Source: Mastigias papua (Eukaryota; Cnidaria; Scyphozoa; Rhizostomeae; Mastigiidae). Taken from it: a stretch of 64,000 bases of DNA. The notes under the pieces were generated by a model that worked only from the letters and a program-made list of their open reading frames with translations, made no database searches and was not told where the DNA came from. Position numbers and translations under genes: made by a program. This document shows positions 1 through 12,431 of this stretch, one piece after another (positions within the stretch are counted from its first letter, which is position 1; every line of letters starts with the position of its first letter). The DNA is taken from NCBI GenBank assembly GCA_964019165.1, contig OZ025276.1, forward strand, positions 6,633,840 to 6,697,839, in the 5' to 3' direction.

Positions 1-50
1 TTTTGATGTGGCTAGGTGCAATGGTTGGTTGTTCAAGTTTATCTTTCACT
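1..50 (+). CDS. SLC28A3-like: SLC28 exon (3' part, cut by window edge)
   Basis: The window begins inside this exon. Reading the frame back from the donor GTAAGT at 51-56 gives LMWLGAMVGCSSLSFT, which fits the CNT segment just before the VIMSY helix (W-L-G...LTF in animal CNTs). The junction is phase 0 and the splice to 1493 keeps the frame. It is too short to appear as a separate open frame. Confidence 0.85.
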
Positions 51-3000
51 GTAAGTATACCAGGAGGTGTTCTTCATTACAAGTAGACAATATTGTGTAA
101 TTAGTGCATATATAGATAATAGTAAGATAGATGTTAAAAAATAAAAGTGGGTGTGATGTTAATTGGAGACCTGCTCATGGATCAAGATGAAAGGGAATCA
201 AGTAATTCTATTGGTGAAAGCAATATTTTCATTGGAAGATAGTATCTTCCTTGGGGACTGTTAGATTGTGACACCTTTAGCTACTCTAATTTTGTCCTCA
301 ACTTGTTTTTAAGTTCAGAAGACACCATTTGAGATCAATTTTATATTCTCCATTACATGCACTAATTTTTATTACTGAAAATTTCTTTTCTTGGGCAATT
401 CCACAAAAGGGCCAACTACTACATAATAACAAAAAAATCATCAGATGTTATAGTCCACTAAACTAGAAGGTTTCAAGAGTGCTCAGCAAATGCAATTCCT
501 GCCATGCAAGTCTTGGCATTCATTGGCATTTATATAAGATAACCACTGTGCATGGTTCAATGCTCATTTTCTAATGTAGTGGTCCAGTTATCTCAAAGAT
601 TAGGCGGATAGTGCTCACTCCAGATGTAGTAGTAACTCCCATTAATACGTATGGCACAGGGAACAACAATGGGTTGTTACAACTCCAACAACACAATACT
701 GGAAGGGCCCTTCCCGCCCCAGAAGTAATTGGGATTATGGCATGTTCAGCCTTTAATTTGAGTGTCTTGAGGTGTTCAGCCTGTTCTTGGGATGTTCAGT
801 CTTTATGATATGACTCATTTTCCAACCCAATTCCAATGTAACCTAGATCGTATATGCCCATTGCATAAAGAACAATAAACGTTTTGCAAGATTTTAAGAA
901 TTAGAATGAAGTATTTTCTGCTTGGTTTTGAAATAAGCTACATATGATAATAAGGCCCTAAAAGAAAGTTGATCTTACCATGGAGTGTCACTCAAAAGAT
1001 CATGCTAAGTCACCTTAAAATGACTTGTAAGAGTTGGAGAACACCCATGCAAAGAAACAGACAGACAGAAGTGAACTGAAGGCCTTGGAGTATGGGAAAA
1101 TACCCTTGCTGTACCTGAAACAATGAAAATGCATCCCATTTATAGTTTGCATCTGCAGACAACTGAAAGTATCTACAACCTCAGTTGGGAGGGGGGGGCC
1201 TTCAAAGTGACTAGATTTCTCAAATTCTAAGTGATAGCAGTGATACCAACTCCATATCTCACAGCCAGTTCTGTTTGAGAAAGCTGCTGGGATTTAACTT
1301 GATATTTATGGTAGGGTACTTCCTCATTATGAATGAAAAACTTTCTCTGGAGAGATTGCAAAATTAGTAGCTAGTGATTTTGAAGTGAGTGTTATGCATA
1401 GGTCTGATGCTGCATATTGGAAGTTGTTAGTACACTCTTACCCTGAAGTAGACAGGGATTTTTGCTCCTGATTGCCTTAATTTGTTTTGCAGGTTATCAT
1501 GTCATATGTTTGCATGCCACTTGCTTACATCATGGGAGTTGAATGGGATGATGCATTTGAAGTTGGGAAGCTTCTTGGCATAAAGACCTTCTTAAATGAA
1601 TTTGTAGCATACCAAGACTTAGCAAAGTTGATCTCAAATAGAGAGAGTGGCTCAGTTGGCCCTAAGATATCAGTGAGTACCTCCAGTTACATATTCAGAA
1701 AGTTGATTATGATTGATTTAATATGCAGAGAGTGTTAGGTAGAGTATGATAAGCACTACACTTCTTTTGTAGCATAGCATGCATAGCATAGCATAGCTTC
1801 AGCATAGCATCAGCATGGCACAGCATAGCATAGCATAGCATAGCATAGCATAGCATAGCATAGCATAGCATAGCATAGCATAGCATAGCATAGCATAGCA
1901 TAGCATAGCATAGCATAGCATAGCATAGCTGATATTGGAGTGAGACTGAAAAGATAACAAAAGTTAAAGATGATAGATCTGTTTTATTGATCTAATACTC
2001 TATATCTAATACTGATGCTGCTAATACTCTTCAGTAGGACTTTTAGTGATCCTTATGTTTTTAGCATCTAAGAGATACTACCAGCACTTCATATACTGAA
2101 TGATACGTATTAATGGCTCATAGCTATTAATTTATTTTGCTTTTAATCTGAAACGAAATATACGCTCTTCTTGTGGAATATGTATTGCAATTGCCTTTAC
2201 CGATAAGTAACCATTACCGGTAAGTAACCATTGCCGATAAGTAACCATTACCGATAAGTAACCATTTCCGATAAGTAACCATTATTGTTTATCTATAGCC
2301 AAGGTCTGAAGCCATTGCAACATATGCTCTTTGTGGATTTGCTAACATATCTTCAATTGGCATTCAAATTGGTGGTATTAGTGCCATAGCTCCAAGTCGA
2401 ACATCAGATTTGGCAAAGGTCGCAGTCAGGGCACTAATAGCTGGAACGATTACTTGCTTTCTGACGGCCTGTGTTGCAGGTAGGTTCTAATTTATTGATT
2501 TTGTATAGGATAGATTTACTTTGAAATAGAGAAAAATTATGTGTATATTGTGGGTAATTGGACAAGATGGACAAAGAAGGGTGGGTAGTACAACATTACT
2601 GGATTCAATGGGCCATCGCAAGCAGTGGAAAGCCATGATCAGCAACACTGCTAGACATGTCACCTGAAGATGTTTTGTATGTGTGTATAATGTACCAACG
2701 TACCATTTAAACCTACATATAGGCCACATTCTTACTTGGTTTGGTTTCGAAACTTTGACCTGGCCTATTTGCAGAATAGATCATTCCTTATGAAAAGCTT
2801 ATCGTTAATTCTCGATTATGCGCCAAGGCACTTAAGAAAACATCTCAATTTTTAACGCGGCAGTTCATCAAGGATTTACCATATGCTCTCAAAAAGTAGT
2901 ATTTTCCAGTTCTGCATGTTTTCATAAACCGAAGAACAAACACGACGAAAAGTAAAATCATGATTCTAGTATGAATCTAATGACATTTCCATTATAAAGA

Positions 3001-3542
3001 TATTTCCAAAAATAATATTTTTCACAAAAGGCGCATCCTATATGCGAAGATCGGTAATGCATGGGTTATTACAGTATGTCATTTTTTGTCCTGGAAAATA
3101 CATGTTATCTTAAACATGGGGTTATCCTTTTGACACCATTGTAGCACCAAGTAAACATGGATTGTCACTTTCAGTGCACTGGGTTTGGAAACATGTTGAT
3201 GCTTGATTTTAGTGTTTATTGTTTTCCAATAAACTGATTTATATTCATCGTAATTTGACTTTTTTGCAGTTTTATACTTCCACTTCACTTTGTTCACATT
3301 TCAGTATTGTTTTGTGATGTAACCTAATGTTGCATAGAAATGTAATGAAATTTGGTTCTTTGTCATAAGGAATTTTCTATGATGAAGCAGTGGAAGGTGT
3401 TAGCATACTGTCTGCAACAATGAATCCATTGAATACCACCTCAGTGCTCAACACGACATTAAGTCCAATGAATTTCACATTGTGGAATACCACATCAATA
3501 TTCACGCCTGCCATGAATTCAACAATGTCATCTTATGCCTGA
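1..3542 (+). CDS. SLC28A3-like: Concentrative nucleoside transporter (SLC28/CNT family), last four coding exons
   Basis: The 3' end of a sodium-coupled nucleoside transporter of the plasma membrane, which imports nucleosides for salvage. Coding exons are joined at 1-50, 1493-1672, 2299-2479 and 3370-3542, with GT-AG introns of 1442, 626 and 890 bp and phases 0, 0 and 1. The joined frame is open for 193 residues and ends in TGA at 3540-3542. The CNT signature G-x-K-x3-NEFVA-Y is present as GIKTFLNEFVAY in exon 1493-1672. The next exon has LCGFANISSIGI followed by a hydrophobic helix, as in the C-terminal transport domain of CNT proteins. The N-terminal part lies upstream of the window. The C-terminal tail is short, divergent and rich in N-glycosylation sequons. 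Family assignment is secure; A3 versus A1/A2 orthology is not decided here. Confidence 0.93.
51..1492 (+). other. SLC28 intron (1442 bp)
   Basis: Bounded by GTAAGT at 51 and TTGTTTTGCAG ending at 1492. I see no coding exon, RNA gene or clear repeat inside it; short open frames such as 611-808 look random. Confidence 0.8.
1493..1672 (+). CDS. SLC28A3-like: SLC28 exon with CNT signature motif
   Basis: A 60-codon exon with acceptor TTGTTTTGCAG and donor GTGAGT at 1673. It encodes VIMSYVCMPLAYIMGVEW, then GIKTFLNEFVAY, the conserved CNT motif whose glutamate takes part in cation and nucleoside binding in characterised members. It ends in a hydrophilic loop (ISNRESGSVGPKIS). Both boundaries are phase 0. 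Confidence 0.95.
1769..1929 (+). repeat. (TAGCA)n pentanucleotide microsatellite
   Basis: About 160 bp of TAGCA units inside the second SLC28 intron. The left side is imperfect (GCATAGCATGCATAGC, AGCTTCAGC) and from about 1816 the array is pure. The open frame on the opposite strand (MLCYAMLCYA...) is a by-product of the five-base unit. Confidence 0.95.
2200..2284 (+). repeat. 17-bp tandem repeat, five copies
   Basis: Five head-to-tail copies of CCGATAAGTAACCATTA with one or two changes each. The array ends 14 bp before the acceptor of the next SLC28 exon, so it occupies the region where branch point and polypyrimidine tract would be expected. The second copy reads CCGGTAAGTAAC, which matches a 5' splice-site consensus; the others have GA in place of GT. 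Confidence 0.9.
2299..2479 (+). CDS. SLC28A3-like: SLC28 exon (GFANISSIG helix)
   Basis: Acceptor TTTATCTATAG ends at 2298 and donor GTAGGT starts at 2480. The exon has 60 codons plus one base (phase 1). It encodes PRSEAIATYALCGFANIS, SIGIQIGGISAIAPSRTSDL and then AVRALIAGTITCFLTACVA. The YALCGFAN-SSIGI block and the following basic loop and helix are typical of CNT C-terminal domains. Confidence 0.95.
3370..3542 (+). CDS. SLC28A3-like: SLC28 terminal coding exon, sequon-rich tail
   Basis: Acceptor TTGTCATAAG ends at 3369. The split glycine codon is completed and translation continues IFYDEAVEGVSILSATM to the TGA at 3540-3542. The last ~40 residues contain five N-glycosylation sequons (NTT, NTT, NFT, NTT, NST). 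The C-terminus of animal CNT proteins is extracellular and glycosylated, so this fits the topology. The tail itself resembles no specific homologue that I can recall. Confidence 0.88.
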
Positions 3543-3671
3543 TCTTCGGACAGATGTTACTATCTTCACCAGTCAGGTGCCATTTGGTCAAGTCTTGTAT
3601 CATAGTTGGTAGCTATAGTTCTACTATGTCCGTTGTTGGAAGTTCAATTGCAATATGTATAGTTCAGTTTA
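3543..3671 (+). other. Start of SLC28 3' UTR
   Basis: Sequence directly after the stop codon. No AATAAA polyadenylation signal is visible before the small inverted-repeat element that begins at about 3672, so the transcript end is not located. Confidence 0.5.
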
Positions 3672-3914
3672 AATTATACGGCATTTTGCCTTGCATAAGA
3701 CACATTCTTGCATAAGGTGCCTTCTTCAGTCCATGCCAGAATTCTAAGAAAGTTCGTACTGTCATTTGCGGGGTATATGACGCGTCCCCTTTTGCCAGTA
3801 CAAGTAAGGCATTTAAGGGACCAGGTGCTCTAAGTATCATAATGTTCCGAAATAGAATAGTGGGTGGGAAACATATCAATGTTACTCTTATACATGGCAA
3901 AATGCGATAATTAC
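3672..3914. mobile_element. MITE-like element with ~27-bp terminal inverted repeats
   Basis: The left end reads ATTATACGGCATTTTGCCTT and continues GCATAAGA. The right end is its near-perfect reverse complement (TCTTATACATGGCAAAATGC then GATAAT). The element is about 240 bp, has no coding capacity, and lies about 130 bp after the SLC28 stop codon, possibly within the 3' UTR. Superfamily not determined. Confidence 0.7.
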
Positions 3915-4106
3915 TGATCGGTGATTGTAGTTCATCCAAAGGTGATAGTATTAGGAAACAATTTAAGATCACACAGAATTGAAATTGTCATTAGTTATAA
4001 CTTACATAATGTATTATAGGCGTGGGTTTAATTATATATGAACATTCTATAACTATAGACATCCTATGAATACATGAGAACGCTCTCTTAGTTGTGTACA
4101 TATAAT

Positions 4107-6369
<2,263 letters not shown>

Positions 6370-6370
6370 G

Positions 6371-6500
6371 AACTGTACAAATTTAGGCATTAGTCGTGAT
6401 CAAAGTCCTCATCATCATCTGGGGTGGGTCTTATAAGCAATTTGAACTTCTATCACGGGACTTGTTCGAGGGGGTGGGGCAATTCCAGGATCCACTGTAT
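6371..6500 (+). repeat. Dispersed repeat, copy 1 (relative at 59936-60035)
   Basis: Shares an ordered series of blocks with 59936-60035: AAATTTAGGCATTAGTC, then TCATCATCTGGG, then TTCGAGGGGGT, then CAATTC and a terminal ACTGTAT/ACAGTAT. The two copies are diverged and gapped. No coding potential; the ends are not resolved. Confidence 0.55.
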
Positions 6501-9413
6501 TTAGATTGGTAGTAACCTATAAACCATCGTGTAGGTCCAGGCGCGCTACTAGGCATTTCCCAAGTCGGGGGGTCTAAGCAACAGGAATGGGTATACACTA
6601 AGAATTTGTTCGAAAGGATACAGATTGGAACAACTTTTTCCAGATTTAGACACTAAAGAACTATTGCAGAAGTTTCATGATTCCGTTACTTTCTTGTTTT
6701 AATCATAATTATAAGCTGATTTAAGTACAATAAAATAAACAGTTTCAAAATTGTCCTAAAAAGTGCAAGGGTCTAGATCCCAGGAGCTCCTCTGTAGTTG
6801 CGCGCCTGAGGTCTTGGGAGGGATAATTTCCTGAAAATCACTTCCTCAATTACTCAAGTTAACTGGGTGTAAGTGTCAGCTTGAAGGATCATTGACTATA
6901 TGAAGGCATGAGTCCTTAATCCGCCATAAGAACATGGCACTCCAACTTTACGACGAGCACTAAGGATCACATTGATCGATCTAAATCCACTCCATCTCTT
7001 GCACACTCATTTCACATAATAACCTCCATTACAGAAGCGCTATAATTCGTACTGGTTGACCAACAAGTTGACGTATTACATATAGTTTGAGGTGTATAAC
7101 CCCACCCCCTCACTGTAATTTACTTTTTAATGACTCCGAGATTTTAGGTTTTGAATACTTGCATTTTAGAAGAGGAAACGAACAGCTGAAGGAAAATACA
7201 CCTACCTTTCTCCACAACACAACAATGCTAATATAAACAACAAAACACAAAAGAATAAAAATTAGGTCTTAGCTGCATGGCCAGTCCATATCAAATTCAG
7301 GTTCCTAGAATTTGTTGTCCCGCAGGGCTCTTGCCTTAGGCGCTGACTTTTTGACATATACAGTAACGTGCATTTTTGAGATACCTACAATTGTATATGT
7401 AAAAATTGAAGTTAGTCCAAAGAAGCTCTTCTTTTGGTTCGCTACAAGATGTGAAAGAAAATATTTGCGTATCCTTCATTGGTGTTATAGCTAGTTAATT
7501 TCAACTGTCAAAATAGAAAGGGTGGCTTTGGTGGGACATGTCTCCATCTTCAGAGGTTCTTGTAGCAATGTCAGCTAGTTATGTAATGAGCTAAAATTGT
7601 CTTTAGCCATACTGCTTTTGAATTATACTAAGTACCGAGGGTAAACCTCATTGATGAATTGAAAAGGGAAATTTTTTGGAGAAGAATGTTCATTTCATAT
7701 CATTTATGTTATTTCATTCTATTTTTATTTTATCTATATTGCTTCATGTCATCTTATCTCATTTAATCCAAGGAAGCCAAAATAAAAATCTTTACTTGCA
7801 ATATATACTATATAAATGATATTAATTAGCTATAATTTTCCATCCAAGCTTTTCTATAAATGGTCTACTTTAGGGCATCGAAACTGTTGTTTGCTGTAAT
7901 CCTGGAAGCTGTAGTTTGCAGTTGTTGTAACTGGTTAATGTCCAATGCATAGACAGAAGACTGATGAGCACAAACAAATTACTTAACATGACGACAAAAT
8001 TTTATTTCGCTTCTCAGAAAAATTTCAGTGTCTCAATGCTTTTTACGTGTTGCAGAGTACTGCAACAGCAACAATAACATTTAAGTGTGCGATGCGCGCG
8101 TCGATCCCAGTGGTCGGCGCGCGTAATTCAATCTTGCCTGTCGGAGATTTCATCCCATGCTGTTAGCCATCATCTTAGTTCAAATCAGTTGTTACGGTTG
8201 TAAAATGTTTCAAATAATGAGCTTCTTTCATCGAGCGCACTTTGCAAGGAAAAAGAGATATAGCATTATTATGAGCATGAACAATTTTATTTCAGTGTTG
8301 GGATTTGGATAAGTACGGGCTACACAAGTCTGTGAAAAGGAATCGCCTTTAAATGCCAAGATGATCAGTGAATGATAGAATCACACATGTTTGGTTAACA
8401 GAAGTGGATTTTAGCTACGAGTATTTATAAAAAAGTGCAGGTTAGATTGCCAGGTAATATATAATGTTTCTTATTCTGTCTTCTATGTGCCACAAGTAGA
8501 TTTGTAGACTGTAGGGGAAGGAATTGCTTGCAATAAAGTTATAACTGTGTATTATTGTAATAAAAAACTTTTAATGAGGCTTGAGAACTTCATAGCATAC
8601 TCAGAAATCAATATGTTCGAGGGGAGAGGATTAAGCTAACATTTTATGAAACTATGGTAGATGACAGTAATGAATTATAGCATTAAATAGATAGATATTT
8701 TCTTATCGTCAAACTGCTCAATATGCTACGAAAGCTTTGAAAGTCTTTATTTTTCTATCCTTAGTTAAAAAAGCAAAAGTAAGGTTCTGGAAAATAGCAT
8801 CTGACTTCAGTGTCAATTGACAAACCTTTTGTCATAAGTTTTTATGTATAGATATATGTCAGCCAAATTATGTGAAAGGAAATAGCATTGAAGATGGAAA
8901 CAACTAAAAATGACAGTAGTGACCAGTTTATTAGACAGTGGTAAGCATGTAGCATCAAAAAGCAAGTTTACAAACAAGGCTAAATTTATATATGTGTACA
9001 AATATTAATATATTTATGTATATGTAAACTTAGCCTTTTGTATACATATGGTCTTGCACTCTTGTTGTCACATGCTTATCAATTTCAATGAACTTTTCAT
9101 CAGTACTATTTTCATTTACTTCTATCTTCAACACCCCCATCTTTGGAGATGTTATTTTCTTTCATGTAACTTTGTGCTTATATAAAATGTTCTCCTTTAT
9201 AATTACACTGCCAGGATCTTTTAAGGAATATTACACACATCCTTTTGATTACCCATGTATGAATATTATTTGATGCTGAGACTGCCTATCAGGAATGGCA
9301 GCACATATGTCAACCTGGCTGCTTTTGTATCTACACTGATTTATAACTTACTGTATTTGTAAGTGTAATTTAAGTTCAACCAGGGCTCCTCATCATCTAC
9401 CAAAACATATCCA
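6501..9413. other. No gene recognised
   Basis: No open frame or RNA gene that I can support. Segments around 6630-6830 look distantly similar to 58880-59080 (for example TTCATGATTCCGTTACTT versus TTTATGATTTCGTTACTT), suggesting an old dispersed repeat. Confidence 0.45.
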
Positions 9414-9762
9414 CTCTTAGGTTCTTAATGACTGGGGGATGCGTATTAATTTTTCATGTTCTTTCTGACCCCAAGGCATAAAAGAATTCCCATTTATTAA
9501 CTTTCAAGAAATGAAAAATGGTTTTGAAATTTTTACCTCAAGAAAAGAAATTTTGTCTTTTACTAGGTGATAGTATATCTTTCACCAAGTGAATGTGTCT
9601 TTTGATGTTTGTCAGAAGTGCACTAGATAGTTAAAAGGTCATTAGATTTTAGAAATATTTCTGAACCCCCTCCCATTCATTAAGACCCCCAATTTATTAG
9701 GTTTCAGAAATATGTTTGGTCCCCCATTTATTATGACCCCTCATTCATTAGGAGCCTAAGAG
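9414..9762. mobile_element. Non-autonomous TIR element (349 bp)
   Basis: The left end CTCTTAGGTTCTTAATGACT is matched in inverse at the right end by CATTCATTAGGAGCCTAAGAG (positions 9742-9762), with three mismatches over 21 bp. The interior holds runs of five C or G next to AATTTATTAG/CATTTATTA blocks. No open frame. The architecture resembles the elements at 20613-20979 and 52279-52668, but the termini differ. Confidence 0.6.
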
Positions 9763-9836
9763 CACCCTTATCACTATTTTCACTGCAAATACTTGAGTTG
9801 TCTATAAGCAGCCAGGTGATGTTGAACTATATAAGT

Positions 9837-10065
9837 TTAGGAGTGGCATCTTAAAGTGGAAATTAGAAGAAGTACAAAATAAGACTGGAGTTGTGCAAAA
9901 TAGGGAGATGTGCAAAATAGGGAGCAGTAAATGGAGATATAGAAAATAGGTTCCATGGAAAAGGGGGTGTAGGAAATAGGGAGCAATACAGGGAGAGATG
10001 GAAAATAGGGAGATATGGAAAAAAGGGAGGTGTGGAAAATAGGGAGCAATACAGGCAATAAAGAT
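9837..10065. repeat. Degenerate GGAAAATAGGGAG repeat
   Basis: An irregular array of units such as GGAAAATAGGGAGATATG and GGAAATAGGGAGCAATACAG, roughly 20-30 bp each. The two overlapping minus-strand open frames are low-complexity products of the array and not a gene. Confidence 0.75.
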
Positions 10066-10859
10066 GACAAAAACTCATGAATACGTTGTCAAACTCCATG
10101 CCTGACATACGATTGCAAGAAACTTGATCGAGATTTGAAATAGTACTAATTATCCTAACTTGAGATGCAATTTTAAAAATCTGACGTGGTTTTTAAAATC
10201 GTTATACCCAGTCTGGATCCACCCCTCCCCCTTTTTGATGAATTGTATTGATGATATATTTTTAGGTTGAAAGTAATTACTGACCTGCACTTAAGCTTTA
10301 ATGACATAACAGTAAATTCAGAATGGCAGAGATCACTAAAAAATCTTTTTCAAAACAGTTCCTTGGATCCTTAGAGGATACAATTCATGGTCATTTCGTA
10401 TTGTTCCCATTTGCACAGCTGCTTGTCACCTGTCAGTTAAATATGTTAATATATGCTGTTTTAAAGGGCTTAGTCTTAAGGGTCTGGTCTGTCAAAATCC
10501 CCAGTCTGCAGTGATTCGTACTGCCCCTGAATGCACCCACGCCCCCTTGACATATTAAAGAGGAACATATTATGGGCTAGTCACTTCTTCTGGCAATTAT
10601 ATATGTTAGTATAACCTTTTACAGTACCAGTATCACTGATCTTTTATTGGCTGATTTAACGTAATTTGGCACGCTAAAAACGAACCCGAAAACAAACATT
10701 TCATTTGTGGGTTAGATTTTGAGTTATTAAGGAGTTTATCACACTTCCACTTGGCATAGTGCGGCGTAGTTAGGAATCTGGAAAAGAGCCATCTTTCATG
10801 TCATAGTGGGAACCATTGTCTTTCTCTTGAACGCTCCTCCGTCAACTAGGACATGGCGC

Positions 10860-12175
10860 TGTTGACCACCATCTGCCAGTGCTGCGTTTGTTTAGTTAGC
10901 AGCTAAAGATAGTTTGTGATATAATGATTTCTATTACGTCCGCCACTACTCACCACTAGCTTTACTTTTGCTTTTTCCAAACCTTTTGGTATTTATGTCA
11001 ACCAGGTTTGTTTGATACGCCTCGATTTTATTTTTTAGTTTTTTGGTTGCTCTCCAGAGCTCACAGTTATACATACATGTGTTGTACATGCTTTAAAAGT
11101 TTTGATTTTGATATCTAGGCTTGCTTTCTTGCTCTCAAATATATCTTCTTCTGTATCTGATAAACTGCCAAGATATTTGCATTTCTTCAAATTTTCTTCA
11201 CTTCCTCTTTTGATTTCATATTCCTCCGTCCTACTTTCATTTACTTGTAAATTTTTGCTTTCCAGTATGCTTGGTACAACTACTGTTAATTTTTCTTTTC
11301 TTTGTTTGTTTGATGTGATCGATCTTGTGTCGTCTGCGTATTGTTGGCTGATCTTAGCACTATTTGTCTTAGCATATGTGTGATCATTTAGTCTGGTGGC
11401 ACTTCTGTGGCTTGCACTGATCTGAGTGCTTCAGCTATGTATGATGAAAAGAATGGGGCTCAAACAATCTCCCTGCGGTACTCTGCTGTTGGTTTTAATT
11501 CCATTACCTATTTCCTTACATATCTTTACTTGAAGTGTTACATTTTATACCAAGAGTTTAATTATGTGTAACTTATCATCATCCAGAAGTTCCTTCAGAA
11601 TGTCGACCATATCGTTCCTTTTAACCGTGTCAAAAGCTTTGGACATGTCTGGCAGTAGAAGTCTGATTTCCCAGTCTTCGGATGTTATAGCTTTCTCTGC
11701 TAGTACCTTAAAACTAAGCACAATCTCATTAGTACTTCTGCCCTGCTTGTATGCTGCTTGGGTTGGTGGTGTTTTCTTTAACATTTTGTGCAAGCTTCTT
11801 CTGAGCATGCGTATAGCTAGGATCTTTCGTAGTGTAGATAGTATTATGATAGCTCTTAAATGTTCAGGCGGGCCTGCTTTCTTGCCTGATTCTTTAAGAG
11901 GAGCTAATGTTCCTTTTTTATTTCTACCGGAAAGTTCCCTGTCTCAGCCATTTCGTTGGGTATGTCTGCAATTTCTTTGCTTATTTCTCTTTGTCCACAT
12001 CTGAGTATTTCTGCATTAATGTTGTCGACACCGCCACTTTTCCCATCTTTTGACACTGTTGCTGCTATCAGTACTTCATCACTAGTAAAAGGTGTTTTCA
12101 TGCTGCATTGCTTTATGTTTTCAATCTCAATTTCTGTGTCTTTTATTAATAATTTTTGAGGGAAACTCAATAGTT
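10860..12175 (-). mobile_element. Non-LTR retrotransposon (LINE) reverse-transcriptase remnant
   Basis: Read on the minus strand from 12170 downward, the pieces follow the order of a LINE reverse transcriptase. FTSDEVLIAATVSKDGKSGG and NEMAETGNFPVEIKK (fingers) come first, then a frameshift into the segment before MLRRSLHK, then QAAYKQGRSTNEIVLSFKVL and LLLPDMSKAFDTVKR (motif A region). They are followed by SRVPQGDCLSPILF (motif B region) near 11480 and QQYADDT (catalytic box) near 11335. A downstream KKCKYLGSL block lies near 11170. Frameshifts and stops break the frame, and the 5' endonuclease region and intact 3' end are absent. This is a dead copy; the clade is not assigned. Confidence 0.88.
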
Positions 12176-12198
12176 ATTTGCAATTGTTGTTTGGGAAC

Positions 12199-12431
12199 CA
12201 AATTGTATTTCGGTAGTTTCATACCTTAAGTATGTTAAGTAGAACCATATTTTTGCACACATAACACTTACATTAGTTAATCTTCAGAATTTTCGTTGCC
12301 CCTCGGCAACCTACTCCGTGAGAATTGAGATAAACTAATCAAAGTGGATTAACTAATGTAAGTGTTTATGTGTGTAAAAATATTGTTTTACTTAACATAC
12401 TTAAGGTATGAAACTACCGAAATACAATTTG
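12199..12431. mobile_element. Foldback element with ~85-bp inverted arms
   Basis: The left arm 12199-12282 and right arm 12347-12431 are near-perfect reverse complements (ends CAAATTGTATTTCGGTAGTT and AACTACCGAAATACAATTTG), separated by about 64 bp. The arm/loop layout and lack of coding capacity fit a foldback-type MITE. It sits about 25 bp upstream of the 5' end of the minus-strand LINE remnant. No clear target duplication was found. Confidence 0.85.

Noticed and set aside
3664..3972. 102-codon minus-strand frame downstream of SLC28
   Set aside because: It lies across the TIR element at 3672-3914 and resembles nothing known; judged a chance frame.
7961..7990. CTGATGAGCACAAAC as a hammerhead core
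   Set aside because: No GAAA follows a pairing stem II (the sequence continues CGACAAAA), so the second core half is absent.
9097..9103. CTGATGA on the minus strand
   Set aside because: A GAAA occurs downstream, but no complementary stem II lies between them.
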